Shown one piece after another: positions 1-10,084 of a stretch of DNA of 64,000 bases; the stretch's first letter is position 1, and each line of letters starts with the position of its first letter. Origin of the DNA: Catonia carolina (taxonomy: Eukaryota; Arthropoda; Insecta; Hemiptera; Achilidae); assembly GCA_035578175.1 (NCBI GenBank), contig JAQMRL010000006.1:70739501-70803500 (forward strand). The letters are read 5' to 3'. Both the position numbers and the translations under genes were made by a program. The notes under the pieces are model-generated. The model was not told the DNA's origin. It did not search any database and was given only the letters and a program-made list of their open reading frames with translations.

Positions 1-228
1 AAATGACATTAATCAGAGCAATCTCCTCTGAAAGTAATGAATTTCACGATACAACCCAAACCTGGGATGAATAAAGTGAAGGTGTCATTTTCAGAGAGCC
101 TGGCATGCTGATAAGCATACTCTTTCAGCTCAGTGAGGAAGGCAATTGTAAATCACCTCGCTTCTCGTTTTACTTCGTAAAACCTTTAGAGGTTCAAACC
201 AACCTTTCGGTTGTTGACCTTAACAACC
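1..228 (+). repeat. RB retroposon family, 3' part of a copy cut by the window edge
   Basis: This matches the RB copies at 5118, 14222, 22635, 30162, 37135 and 42541. Shared blocks include TAATCAGAG..ATCTCCTCTG near the start, a GAGGAAGGCAAT block, and a closing 'ggttcaaaccagcctttcgg' stretch followed by a CCTAAACAAC-like end. The 5' part lies outside the window. It is a non-coding interspersed repeat. Confidence 0.85.
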
Positions 229-492
229 ATATTCTGGTGAACCAGCAGTAAAACGTTCAGGCTGCAGATTAACCCTTTTAATCCCAATTTTTTTAACTAT
301 ACACAAAAAATATCTGTTCATTGTTTCATACAACAATATGAATATGTAAAATTATGTTCAGGCTTCCTAAACAAAATATATTCTCTTACTTAGATTTGTA
401 GCGAAAAAACCAAATACAGTAAAACCTCTCTAATTCGTCACTCTCTAATTCATCACCTTCTATAATTCGTCAGCCCTCCCCAGTTCAACCAT

Positions 493-514
493 TGTGTGTG
501 TGTGTGTGTGTGTG
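493..514. repeat. (TG)n microsatellite
   Basis: This is an uninterrupted run of about eleven TG units inside the pogo-like element. Confidence 0.95.
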
Positions 515-629
515 TCTGCGATACGTGTTTGCGCCGTAGTCACGTATCAACGCTGCTGATGACTAATAGCCTCCTGTTTACACTGTTAATCTTTAGTAAT
601 ATACAAGGAAAACATCCTGTGCAAGTTGT

Positions 630-929
630 ATTTGTACTAACGAACTTGGGTATGAGATTTTAAGTGACAAAGAAATTGTGGCCTACGTTCAAAACAAAGA
701 TTCACCTGTTGAGGAAGATAGCAATGAAGAATATGTTTCAAGCCCTGAAAATATTGGTACGTATCGAGAAATAGAAGGAATGCTGATGAAGTGCATCGAA
801 TGGTATGAAAGACAGAAAGAAGCAGAGTTATCAAAATTAATTGTAATACGACAAATTCGCCAGTTGGCTGTGGAAAAAGAAAAGAACTCGTTGGTACAAA
901 AGAAGATAACCCACTTTTTCAAGAAATAA
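630..929 (+). pseudogene. pogo/Tigger transposase, C-terminal remnant
   Basis: The frame is open from about 630 to a TAA at 927-929, giving about 99 codons with no usable ATG at the start. It has an acidic stretch (SPVEEDSNEEY), then an amphipathic helix region with WYERQ and IRQLAVEKE, and ends in VQKKITHFFKK. Pogo/Tigger (jerky-type) transposases typically finish with such an acidic linker, a helix and a basic 'K(I/L)T.FF' tail. The DNA-binding and DDE catalytic parts are missing, so this cannot be an active transposase. It lies inside the element at 417-1385 in the same orientation. Assignment rests on the tail motif plus the terminal repeats. Confidence 0.7.
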
Positions 930-1385
930 ATTTGGCATTTTACATACATATTAGTATAATTAAGTAACGTTTTCTAAATTTTAATGTGATTTTTTTGTAG
1001 TGTTAAGTGATACATAGTTAAAGATTCGTTTCATCGATTTTGCAAATTTATACTTTTTCGATTGTAATTTTATATTCGGTAACGTGTACTGTGTTATGCG
1101 TTCTACAAATTAGAAAATGTAAGTACAACCATATACAGAATTTTTGAAGTAGTATAAAACTAGATACGTAGACTAATACAAATTTACTGTAGTTATAGGA
1201 CTTAAAATTACTTATTGTGTTTATCGATAATGTAAGTTTCATTTATGTAATTCGACTTTTATGGAACTAATATACGTACGAGTATGTTATTTATTAACCG
1301 TTCATAGCAAATTCTATAATTCGTCACTTTCTGTATTTCGTCACTCCTTCGGTCCCGAACGAGACGAATTAGAGAGGTTCCACTG

Positions 1386-1590
1386 TATGATTTTAATTTT
1401 AAAGTTATCATTTAAGACAAAATATTTTACAATTAAAAATATTGATAAAATGGATAAAATCACTTTTTACAAACAGTCTAAAAAAATATACTTGTACTTA
1501 CGTACGACATATTCGAAGAAATGCTACTTTATTTTAGTAAATGAACACGAATATTTAAAACTAAAATTAATTTTTAAAAGAAACTAATCA
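1386..1590. other. Unassigned AT-rich sequence
   Basis: I see no ORF with recognisable similarity and no repeat ends here. Confidence 0.6.
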
Positions 1591-1595
1591 ATGGT

Positions 1596-1735
1596 CGCCT
1601 CCGTAGCGCAATGGTCAGATGCTACACTGCATCTGCATCTGCTAAACATGCTACACTACAAACCGGAAGTCTCAAGTTCGATTCCTGGCTAGGGTACAGA
1701 AAATTATTACACTTCACACCCAGCGTTCCTAATCC
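1596..1735 (+). repeat. tRNA-derived SINE-like head
   Basis: An A-box-like segment (gtagcgcaatggtcagatgc) is followed about 70 bp later by a B-box-like 'agttcgattcctgg', the promoter layout of tRNA-derived SINEs. A small internal duplication (gctacactgcatctgcatctgct) disrupts the anticodon region, so it cannot be a working tRNA gene. Confidence 0.6.
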
Positions 1736-1739
1736 AAAG

Positions 1740-2165
1740 TAGTAGCTTCTTCTTCTTCTTTCTCTCTCCCCATGTGCCTTACAGCGTCGGGGTAGTCTCG
1801 GACAACTTCCTCCATTGTACTCTATCCGCCGCCAATCGTCTCATTTGCCCTAGGGCCATGCCTCTTTCCTCTCCCAATCTTCCAAATCGTAAATTAGGTT
1901 TGTCCAGTCTTTTATTCCGAAAATTCCTGTCCTGTCCGAGGCTATTTATGTGACTTTGAATCCGCTTTTTCAACGTGTGGGTGATTGGCCCAACGACGTC
2001 GTTTTTGGAGTACTTCTTCGTCTGGCTCCTACCCTTTGACCTGTCCGGCTTGGGAGGCCCTGCTGGTAGTTACACTACCGCCGGCATAGCTCTCCGGGTC
2101 TTGGGAGCACGCAAGCCCCTCCACCATCTACAAGGTCCTGTACTCCCTAGGAGGGGCAAAGTAGT
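1740..2165 (-). mobile_element. Degenerate LINE-derived segment
   Basis: On the minus strand a short frame (1779-1973) ends with LAADRVQWRKL, resembling the C-terminal AxDRxxWR motif found at the end of many LINE ORF2 proteins. The adjacent GC-richer block at 1975-2165 has no ORF of note. Its base composition (GC-rich against an AT-rich background) marks it as foreign to its surroundings. The LINE family is not resolved. Confidence 0.45.
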
Positions 2166-2277
2166 AGCTAATAACTAAATTATTACTAACTATTTTGATG
2201 TCTGTTATTTCACTCCAGTGTGACTTCTTCGCCTCACTGGGTTAGAAAGGGTTAAAACACTTTTAAGAAAAACATAC

Positions 2278-2460
2278 CTGTGAATGCAGTTGTAGAAATG
2301 ATGGTGAAGACGATCCAGAACTGGATCTTGACAAACTACCGGGCGTATCAGATCCATTCGATTCGTCACCAGATAAAGGTGCTTGTTGCGGCTGCTGCTG
2401 CTGCTGCTGCTGTTGCTGAAGTCGCGGCATAAGTTCTTTTTCATCACGCTCCTCATTTTC
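2278..2460 (-). CDS. Exon D of an unidentified host gene (poly-Q, Ser-rich segment)
   Basis: This is a minus-strand internal exon of 183 nt (61 codons, phase 0 at both ends). The acceptor reads ttgtgatttag|GAAAATG and the donor CACAG|gtatgt, both consensus. The peptide starts ENEERDEKELMPRL, runs into nine Gln, then PQQ and a Ser/Gly-rich stretch (SLSRSSSGSSSPSFLQLHSQ), so it is disordered and low in complexity. It follows exon C (4571-5047) with matching phase. The next exon must lie downstream, outside the window. The (CAG)n run is a candidate polymorphic repeat. The exon is intact, with no stop. I do not recognise the protein. Confidence 0.8.
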
Positions 2461-2601
2461 CTAAATCACAAAACGAACATTCCAACATACACATTAATTC
2501 CTAATTAAACAAAACAAAGAAACAATATAAAAACTTAAAACAATCACTTGTTTATTACTTAAAACTTAATAAAATCTTTAAAAATAAAAGAAAACTATTA
2601 A

Positions 2602-3636
2602 GAAATAAGATTAATAAATTTCGTGAGACTGGCAGTGTACAGGATCGGAAAAGCAAAGGTCGACCATCAGTGTTAACAGAACAAGTTTTGGACGATGTGA
2701 AACAACGTTTGACTACCTAACCCAGCAAATCACTTAGAAAGTTTTCTTCACAGGCTGGATTATCACTATCTTCCGCTTTAAGGGCTACAAAAAAATTAAA
2801 TCTGCATCCTTGCCGCATCGGTGTCATTCATGAACTGAAAGAAGTTGACCATGGGAAACGTATACAGTATTGTCGTTGGATACGTTCTCTTGTTAATGAC
2901 AACGGTGTTGAAGTATTGGATCGTGTTTATTTCAGTGACGAAGCATGGTTCCACTTGGATGGTTACATCAACAGCCAAAACTGCCGATTAAGGAGCGCTC
3001 ATAATCCTCACACATTTCATGAACATCCACTACATGCACGTAAAATTGGTGTTTGGTGTGCGATCTCCCGGCGTCGTCTTGTTGGGCCTTTATTTTTTGA
3101 CACACCTGCAGATGGTGTGGTGTACCGCAACTTAATTGAACAATTGATAGCGTTGTTAGAATTACATGATCGAGATTGTTGGTTTCAGCAGGATAACGCA
3201 ACGTGCCATACTTCTACAGAAACGCTGAATATGTTACGAGAATTTTTTGGCCATCGTGTGATACCAAAAGGATTGTGGCCACCAAGATCCCCAGATCTTA
3301 CGCCTGCGGATTCTTTTCTTTGGGGGAATTTAAAGAGTAAGGTTTTTAAAAACAATCCTCATACAATTGAAGAATTGAAGGCTAATATTGAAAGTGAGAT
3401 TACAAACATTAATGAGCAAACACTATGAAAAGTGGCTGCAAATGTTATGAAACGTGTCCGAACTTGCATTACAAGCGGAGGAAGTCATTTTGAACATTTA
3501 TTGTGAAGTTTTAAAGGTAATCTGAATGTTATAAAGGTAATAATTTCATACCGTATAATTTGTATAATTTGTAATTGCTTAATGTAATAAATTAGCGTTC
3601 TCAAACTTCGAAGTGCGTCCTTTTTGAAACACCCGT
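2602..3636 (+). pseudogene. Tc1/mariner-superfamily transposase, 5'-truncated copy
   Basis: The frame runs from NKFRETGSVQDR through FSDEAWFHLDG (first catalytic Asp), FQQDNATCH (second) and PPRSPDLTPADSFLWG (third), ending in GGSHFEHLL. Spacing from the second to the third catalytic Asp is about 38 residues, longer than the 34 of classic mariner. It is interrupted by a TAA at about 2718 and a TGA at about 3426. The second corresponds to a CGA Arg codon in the sister copy at 53441-54780, so it looks like CpG decay. The 3' terminal repeat (gcgtcctttttgaaacaccc) and a TA are present at 3617-3638. The 5' terminal repeat and the helix-turn-helix start are missing. It lies in the intron between exons C and D. 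Confidence 0.85.
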
Positions 3637-3739
3637 TACTATGATAAAACCTTTGTGTCTGTATGTGAGTGAGTGAGTGCCTTAGAATGACAGGGAAGGC
3701 TGGTCTAAGAGAAACAGAGAAAGATCCTACACAAGATAA

Positions 3740-4470
3740 TGGACCCTGAAGATAGCAGACGGACAATATAGATTACCAGGTCGAGAAGAACTGTAAAAAG
3801 AAAATGAACGATTATAAAAAGAAGAGTACAATTTTATGGACACCTATATAAAATGGACGACAACCGGTTGACAAAACAAATATTTAAGACACTAAACAAT
3901 AGATCTAAGGTGTCGGATGACTGGTCATTGTAATCTTGGGTATCATTTATCCAAGATAGGAGTTGCTGAAGAGAGCCTGTGTAGATTCTGTCATGAGGCA
4001 GAGGAGAAGGCTGAGCATATTTTATGCAGTTGCAAAGTGGTTGGCTGCAAAAGAAGAGCGCTGATGGGTAAGGATGTGTTAACACCTTCTCAGGTAAGTG
4101 CACTAGATCCTAGGCAGATCCTGCGCTTTATTGAAAGTGTGGGTCTTGCATAAATAAGGAATAGGGGCAATCACAAAAGATCTTTTAGGTCGCGGTGAGG
4201 AGGGGCTGCAGAAGCCTGAACGCCCTGGTTGTAAAGAAGAAGAAGAAGGTGTCGGATAGATGGTTTAAAGAAGTCAGAAAGAATATTGAGAATACTGGAA
4301 TAAACCGAAAAAACCTAATGAAACTAACCAAATTCAGACAGTTACATATGGACTTTACGGACTTCCAAAAATAGCAAAAACAGAACATCCAGTGGGGAGA
4401 GAAAAGGAAAACAGCCTACAATGCGCTAAAGCTGAGAATGTGGGCTGCAAAATAGCTTCCAGAAACGCGT
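3740..4470 (+). mobile_element. LINE ORF2 C-terminal fragment, split by another LINE end
   Basis: Reading across the insertion, the peptide goes RRVQFYGHLYKMDDNRLTKQ.. then ..SDRWFKEVRKNIENTGI. This is the C-terminal tail pattern (GHL.RM..NRL.K.I / W..EV..D) of one group of insect endonuclease-reverse transcriptase LINEs. It is degenerate, with several stops. The 3919-4245 fragment was inserted after this piece was in place, since the two halves rejoin in frame across the target duplication. Confidence 0.6.
3919..4245 (+). mobile_element. 5'-truncated LINE end (zinc-knuckle region after RNase H) with 12-bp target duplication
   Basis: The peptide TGHCNLGYHLSKIGVAEESLCRFCHEAEEKAEHILCSCKVV contains a C-x2-C-x8-H-x4-C type knuckle found at the C-terminus of RNase-H-bearing LINEs. 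It is nearly identical to the end of the longer copy at 40608-41421. A perfect 12-bp target duplication, AAGGTGTCGGAT, flanks it (3907-3918 and 4246-4257). The 5' truncation is typical of target-primed reverse transcription. The last codons end in ESVGLA followed by TAA, with about 95 bp of 3' UTR. Confidence 0.85.
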
Positions 4471-4570
4471 AAAGTCACCTCACGTGGCCTAAAATCGACC
4501 TTCTACGAGGAAAAAATATTTTTAATGGTAATAAAAATTATTCTGAAATTGAATGAAATACAAAACTTAC

Positions 4571-5047
4571 CTTGGATGAAGATCCGCCATCCAAATCGTC
4601 CGTCGACGGAATAGATTGTTGATACTTTTTATTATGAGATTTCGACGTCTTCTTCCGGCGTCTAGCCATCGTACGTTGAGGTCCGACTTGATGCGGCGCA
4701 AACCGCTCGTTGTACCGTCTCCTTTCGTGTTCATTTTCGTCGAATAATTCGCTGGCGTAACCGACCGTACAGCTTAAACCGGTCGTCGCGATATTGGACG
4801 ACGTTAAAATATTATCAGGTACGACAACGTTCTCTAGTACTTGTTTTAAAGTGTTTCCGATAGTCTCATTGCTGATGTTGTTGTTGTTATTGTTGTTATT
4901 ATTTGTTGTGTTTGAGTTGTTATTGTTGTTGTTATTGTTATTGTTGCTGGGACTGTTACAACTTCGATGTTTAATTCCATTAGCGCTTCTTACGAATAAT
5001 ACTGAACTATTACGTTCTTGTAGTGGCTGGGTAACTGCTGCTGACGT
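4571..5047 (-). CDS. Exon C of an unidentified host gene (Asn-rich, basic segment)
   Basis: This is a minus-strand internal exon of 477 nt (159 codons). The acceptor is tttttttgtttcag|ACGTCA, with a strong polypyrimidine tract, and the donor is ATCCAAG|gtaagt; phase is 0 at both ends. Peptide order: TSAAVTQPLQERNSSVLFVR, a poly-Asn tract of about 10 plus 9 Asn (split by STT), a more complex stretch containing GYASELFDENEHERRRYNER, a basic patch (RTMARRRKKTSKSHNKKY), then an acidic/Gly/Ser end. The frame is fully open across AAC/AAT runs that would drift quickly if unselected, which supports a functional exon. The basic patch could act in nuclear targeting or membrane/RNA contact, but that is inference. 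The preceding intron is about 42 kb. Confidence 0.85.
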
Positions 5048-5117
5048 CTGAAACAAAAAAAAAAGAATACCATCATAATTGTTATTTAATTAAATTTTGA
5101 ATCGATACTAGAGGTAT

Positions 5118-5514
5118 CTGCCCATAACAGACAGGTGGAGTGTCAAATTATTTACACTCAATCTGTTAGTTGCAGGGCTAAAATAAATAGTTCTGTATCT
5201 TATCACATGGTCAGCCAATTAAATGACTGAATCATTTAAGAACAGAAGAGGTAGAGGTGTAAAAGACACTAATCAGAGTTATCTCCTCTGAAAGTAATGA
5301 ATTTCATTGTACAGCCAGACCCTGTGGTGAATGAAGTGAAGGTGTCATTTACAGAGTGGAAAATATGTGCTTTTCAGAGGGCCCGGCATGCTGATAAGTG
5401 TACTTTTCCTCTCAGTGAGGAAGGCAATGGTAAACCACCTCACTCCTCGTTTTACTTAGTAAAACCTCTACAGGTTCAAACCAGCCTTTCGGCTGATGAC
5501 CTAAACAACAACAA
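5118..5514 (+). repeat. RB retroposon, full-length copy with target duplication
   Basis: It starts CTGCCCATAACAGACAGGTG and ends CCTAAACAACAACAA. The flanks carry an 11-bp direct repeat ACTAGAGGTAT (5107-5117 and 5514-5524). There is no coding capacity; a 73-codon frame at 5297 is incidental and recurs only as part of the repeat. Confidence 0.9.
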
Positions 5515-5549
5515 CTAGAGGTATAAGATGAAATAAATAAAACAAAATA

Positions 5550-6615
5550 TTAGGTGTGAAACACTCACACGACTATCTCTTGCCAATGTAGGTAATGAAA
5601 AAAATAACCTTATTTTAACCATTAACCCATTAGGAATTAAAAAAAAAAAAAATTAACCTTAATGAATGATGCAAAATGAAAATCGACCTGCATAGAACTT
5701 AAAAATATGGAAAATCAGTTATATTGACACTGCACTGAGCTTTGTTGAAAAAAATTCACAAAATAAAAGTTGTAGATTTTTTTATTTTCAGTAACTTTAA
5801 TTGTATATATGTTATTTTTGGCTAATGCTGCAATATTAAAACTTCCAATTTTCAACAAACTTTTATGAAAAAAAAAACAACAGAAAATCACTAATTGTCG
5901 CTAAACTAACCATTGAACGAAAATATGTTTAAAAATATGTTTAAAATAAAAGTTGTATAATTTTTTATTTCCAATAACTTTATTTATATTACAATTTTGT
6001 AGGAAAAGTTATAATAAGGTCGCAATATGAAAAAATCCCATTTTTTACCGATTTCGATGTGTATAAAACAAAAATCACTATTTGACACTTATAATAAGCA
6101 TTGTACAAAAAACTTGTTTGAATTAAAAGAACATTTTTAAACGTTCTACAACTCTAATTATATGTTTATTCTTTTTCTCTGAAATGCATATTAAGGCTGC
6201 AATCTTAAACAAAACAAATTTTGTACGAGAGCACAGCCTCCTCAAGAATTTCAACAGGCAAGGCGCTTACTCGATTTTGTAAAGAAAAAACAATCTATAA
6301 ATGAGGTGGTTTTAAAAAAATACTGTAGGAGCTGTTTTTGAGAAAATTACACGAATAAACTACAACTTCTGGTTGACCAATTTTGATGAAAATGTTCGTG
6401 TCGGGTTCTCTAGTAGTACCTAAATTCCAAGTTTCAATTTTGTACATTATTATTCTGTTCTTGAGGTACTTTGTCCACACACACACAGACCAAATGTTAA
6501 AAACATATTTTTTTGGATTCCGGGGGCCTGAAAACATGTAAATCGAGTAAAAAATTGACATGAAAATAATACTATCCTTCCTTAAATATTCATATACGAC
6601 CAGAGAGAGTAAAAA
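5550..6615 (-). mobile_element. HN element (DINE/HINE-like), divergent copy
   Basis: On + it runs from GTGTGAAACACTCACAC (5554-5570) through CTCTTGCC to a terminal GAGAGAGTAAAAA. A short CA tract (6478-6490) is followed by AGACCAA and a degenerate 'ttttggattccgggggcc'. It is one of the more divergent copies, with many substitutions relative to 35447-36388, so it is probably old. It is non-coding. Confidence 0.85.
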
Positions 6616-7304
6616 TATGTTATTTTTGAAACTTTGATTTTTGATGTTGAACACGGTTAGGAAAAAAGAGTTCCATTCTACAGGCACTTTGTGAGAATGA
6701 ATCGTGAATAACTCTTCAAAAAAATATTTGATTATTTTCATGACAAATGCAAAACTGTTAAAGATTAGATCACGACAGTGAAGATCAATTTTCAAGAGAC
6801 GGAGGCTAACCCATCACGATGTGAAAAATACAATTTTAATGAGAATGAAAATTAAAGAGTTCTGAGGTTTTCACGAAAATAAAATTGAATATCTCAAAAG
6901 CAATGGAGTGGCAATGTACAAGATCTCAAAAATAGTTTTTTATGGTTCTTACACTCTGAACGACTAAAAAAAATTTAGAGCACCATCATTTTTAATGAAT
7001 AACATTTTCGTTCAAAAAAAACCACAAGAAAGTAAAAATTTAATGCAATAACTCACCATTTGGTTGACAAACTTAACAAATAAAAATAATTTAAGATACA
7101 CACGTCGTAAATGAACCAATTTAGAGGAGGAAAACAAAAACTATAAGATTAAAACAAACAATTATACTTGTAAATTAACAAGGCGGAAAATTTATAAATA
7201 TTAACAATTAAAACTTGTAAGCAAATTGTAAAAAAAATAAGAAATACAAATGACTAATAATGAACCAAAATTGATAAAAAAAATTAAGTTACGATTCTTA
7301 ATCT
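6616..7304. other. Unassigned AT-rich sequence
   Basis: No recognisable coding or repeat ends. Short A- and T-runs dominate. The minus-strand ORF at 6295-6795 overlaps the HN end and looks incidental. Confidence 0.5.
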
Positions 7305-7650
7305 ATTTACAATACAAACCACTTCAAATTTTATTGCTTAAATAACACACGATCAAACAAACCGGAAATTTAATATTAAAAAACTACAATAAATAGATAA
7401 TGTAAAAGTAGGAATCACACGATGATTTAAAAATCTTGTGATAACAGAAATCTTAAAAAAAATTTACCAGCTCGTAGAAGATAATCATGTCATATGTCTA
7501 GTGTAGAGAAGTTAAAATTTTGAACTTTACAGGATTTTAAAATCGTTCTGTGATTCCTACTTTAACATTATCTATTTCCTGTAGTTTTTTTATTGTTTCC
7601 CGATTATTTAAATGTGCTATTTAAGTAATAACTATTGTAAATTACGTTAA
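7305..7650. repeat. Inverted-repeat element (MITE-like)
   Basis: Imperfect inverted arms lie at about 7308-7440 and 7537-7645. For example, 'gtaggaatcacacgatgatt' at 7408 faces 'aatcgttctgtgattcctac' near 7541, and 'ctacaataaatagataatgt' faces 'acattatctatttcctgtag'. The spacer is about 100 bp. No coding content; superfamily unknown. Confidence 0.55.
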
Positions 7651-7714
7651 AAAGAATGATTAAAATAGAAGAAGTACAAGTAGTGTGATACCATAAAAAA
7701 ATAACAGAAAAAAA

Positions 7715-8640
7715 TCTAGTGTGAAACACTCACACAACTTTCTCTTGCCAATGCAAATAATTAACAATAAACCTAACATTAGTAATAAAACACTCCAAAT
7801 AAACAAAAAACTAACCTCAATAAACATAACCTTATTTTAATCATGAGTGAAAGACACAAAAGGAAAATCAACCTCAGTTTGGCTTAAAAATACAGAAAAT
7901 CACTCTTTCACTCTAAACTAGGCTCTGTAGAGAAAAATACTACAAATAAAAGTTGTAGATCTTTTAATTTCCTATAAATTTGATTATAAACACTTTTGTC
8001 GTATAATGCATACTAAGGCCGAAATCTTTAAAAAATAGATTTTTCACATGTTTTCGTGAGAAAAAACATAAAATCGCTAATTACCGCTAAACTAAGCGTT
8101 ATACAAAAAATGTTTGAAATAAAAGTTGTAGGATTTTAAATTTTCTACCTTTTTCATTATATAAATTTTTGCGCTAAAATGCATTTTAAAGCCGTAATGT
8201 TAAAAAAAACAATTTTTTTGCTTGAAAACAGCCTCACCAAGAATTTCAGCAAACATGGCGCCTACCCTATCGTGTAGAGCATAAAAAATTTAGTAAACCA
8301 GGCGATTTAAAAAAAATCGTAGGACCAGTTTTTGAGAAAATCGCAAAAAAGTGAAAAATTACACGAATAAACTACTACTTCCGGTTGACCGATTTTGATG
8401 AAAATGTTTGTGTCGGGTCCGGTAGTGATATGTAACTTAAGTTTCAAGTTCGTACGATGTTCCGTTCTTGAGATATTCTGTTCACACACACACACACACA
8501 GACCAATCGCTAAAAACATGTTTTTTGGGTTCAGGGGGATCTGAAAACGTGTAGATCCGGTGAAAACTCGATTTCTTAAAATCGACATGAAAACAATACT
8601 TTCCTTCCTATATATTCATATAGGCAAGAGAAAGTAAAAA
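7715..8640 (-). mobile_element. HN element, near full-length copy
   Basis: On + it runs from the stem-loop end (tctagtgtgaaacactcac) through CTTTCTCTTGCC to GGCAAGAGAAAGTAAAAA at 8640. A (CA)n tract at 8484-8501 is followed by AGACCAATCGCTAAAAACAT. Non-coding. Confidence 0.9.
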
Positions 8641-8690
8641 ATTGTACAAACAAACTCACATTTTTACTTCCTCTTGCCCTTTAGATAGCT

Positions 8691-9332
8691 GGCCATTTAT
8701 AACAGGCAGGTGGAGTGTTGAATTATTTGAAGACTTTGGTGCAACAACCGGTCTTCTCCATTTTTCGGTTATGATCCATTCTTACAGTAAAAAAATTGCT
8801 CTATCGTTTGGTGCAACAAACGATCCAATCGTATGTTTAGTTGGTATAAAGAGAAAGGAGTTGGCAGCGCATGTAAACGTTCTCTAAACTTTTTAAATTG
8901 GATTTTTTGGTGAAGTTTTTTTGTATCTTCTGAAAAATTTCCATTTTTGGAGATAGCTGGTTGTTGCACCAAGGTCTTCAATTGCACTCAATCTGCTGAT
9001 TCAAAAAATAGTTGTGTTTCTTATCACATAGTCAGCCAATTATACGACTCAACAACTTAAGAACAGAAGAGGTAACGGGAGACGACACTAATCAAAGTTA
9101 TCTCCTCTAAGAGTAATAAATTCCAATATACAGCCAGACTCTGTGGTGAATTTAATGAAGATGTCATTTTCAGGGTAGAAAATAAGATCCTTTCAGAGAG
9201 CCTGGCATGCTAATAAGCATACTTTTCCACTCAATGAGGAAGGCAATGATAAACCACCTCACCCCTCGTTTTACTTAGTAAAGCTTCCAGAGGTTCAAAC
9301 CAGCCTTTCGGCTGATGACCTAAACAACACAA
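8691..9332 (+). repeat. RB retroposon interrupted by a MITE
   Basis: The RB 5' part (ataacaggcaggtggagtgt) resumes after the insertion at 8729-8979 with 'ttgcactcaatctg' and continues to CCTAAACAACACAAC. This shows the MITE is younger than this RB copy. Confidence 0.85.
8729..8979. mobile_element. 251-bp MITE with 21-bp terminal inverted repeats
   Basis: The left end GAAGACTTTGGTGCAACAAC and the right end GTTGTTGCACCAAGGTCTTC are inverted repeats with one mismatch. It splits an RB retroposon. The target duplication is unclear (aattattt on the left, aattgcac on the right), so the superfamily is not assigned. The internal TGGTGCAACAA motif recurs once near 8810. Confidence 0.75.
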
Positions 9333-9335
9333 CTT

Positions 9336-9497
9336 TCGTTTCAAACATTATTTTCTACAGAGCTTAGTTTAATGTCAATTAGTGATTTTCCATATTTTGC
9401 TCTTCAAAACAAACTCCAATATAGGTTATAAATATTTTTCATTATTTACACAGGCAAGAGAAAGTCGCGTGAATGTTTCAAACCAGATTTTTTTTAA
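9336..9497 (+). repeat. HN element, 3' end fragment
   Basis: This holds the 'tttctacagagcttagttta' block, GGCAAGAGAAAGTCGCGTGA and the degenerate stem-loop ending in CAGATTTTTT. The 5' four-fifths are missing. Confidence 0.75.
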
Positions 9498-10084
9498 TTA
9501 TATAGATTTAACTGGAGAAAATTTTTCCACTACCCTATAAACCAAATAAAATATTAATTATTCGGCAATAAAAAAATAAACAATTTGATTACAGCAATAC
9601 TTGACAACAATCGTATATGTGTATCAAAACGAAACATAGACTCCGTGATAATTTGACGGTAGTTAAAACCGATTATAAAAGATTACAAAATTACAAGAGA
9701 AAAAAAACAGATTAATAAAGTAATTAAAATTTTATTAAAATGCCTCAAGTCATAAAGGAAACCTGTGTAGATTAGAAAATTTATCAAGCTTTTATAATAT
9801 AACGGTTTTTTTATATCAAAACGTACCACAGATTAGTAATGATGCAATAAACAATAATATTGAGTCATTTTATATGAATTACAATCGAGCACACAATAGA
9901 TACATGTATTAATTGAATTTCTCATGCGTTTCTTAATCCATGGCCAGTAAGCAATCATTCTTTCACAGCATGCCTTCTCCATTTCTACAGTCTGTGGTAA
10001 AAACAACGGATTTTTTCCATGTTTCTGTTAATCAGAAATTTCTTTATTCCTAATTTTAAAAGGATAATAGATTTTAAAAGAATA
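9498..10084. other. Unassigned AT-rich sequence
   Basis: I see no long ORF and no recognised repeat ends. Confidence 0.5.

Larger units (their letters stand above)
417..1385 (+). mobile_element. pogo/Tigger-like DNA transposon, internally deleted
   Basis: The ends are inverted repeats, CAGTAAAACCTCTCTAATTC at 417 and its complement GAATTAGAGAGGTTCCACTG at 1366-1385. Each is flanked by a TA target site (415-416 and 1386-1387). A second subterminal 'attcgtcac' motif occurs inside both ends. The 969-bp length is far short of an autonomous pogo element, and only the C-terminal part of a transposase is encoded. A (TG)n tract lies at 493-514. Confidence 0.85.

Noticed and set aside
1975..2178. GC-richer + ORF (67 codons) as a gene
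   Set aside because: No domain and no start context. The block lies next to a LINE-like C-terminal fragment and is more likely a LINE non-coding region.
4794..5051. Plus-strand ORF with a poly-Leu stretch (membrane-like)
   Set aside because: It is antisense to the poly-Asn tract of exon C, and AAC/AAT runs read backwards give Leu/Val runs.
6295..6795. 166-codon minus-strand ORF as a gene
   Set aside because: It overlaps the end of an HN element; similar frames occur in other HN copies only as translation of the repeat. No splice sites, no domain.
8307..8588. Repeated ORF with TGPDTNIFIKIGQPEVVVYS seen at several HN copies
   Set aside because: The same peptide appears at 6295, 8307, 23831, 46286 and 60311 because the HN DNA is repeated. 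Frame and ends are not conserved, and there is no consistent start, so it is not a real protein.
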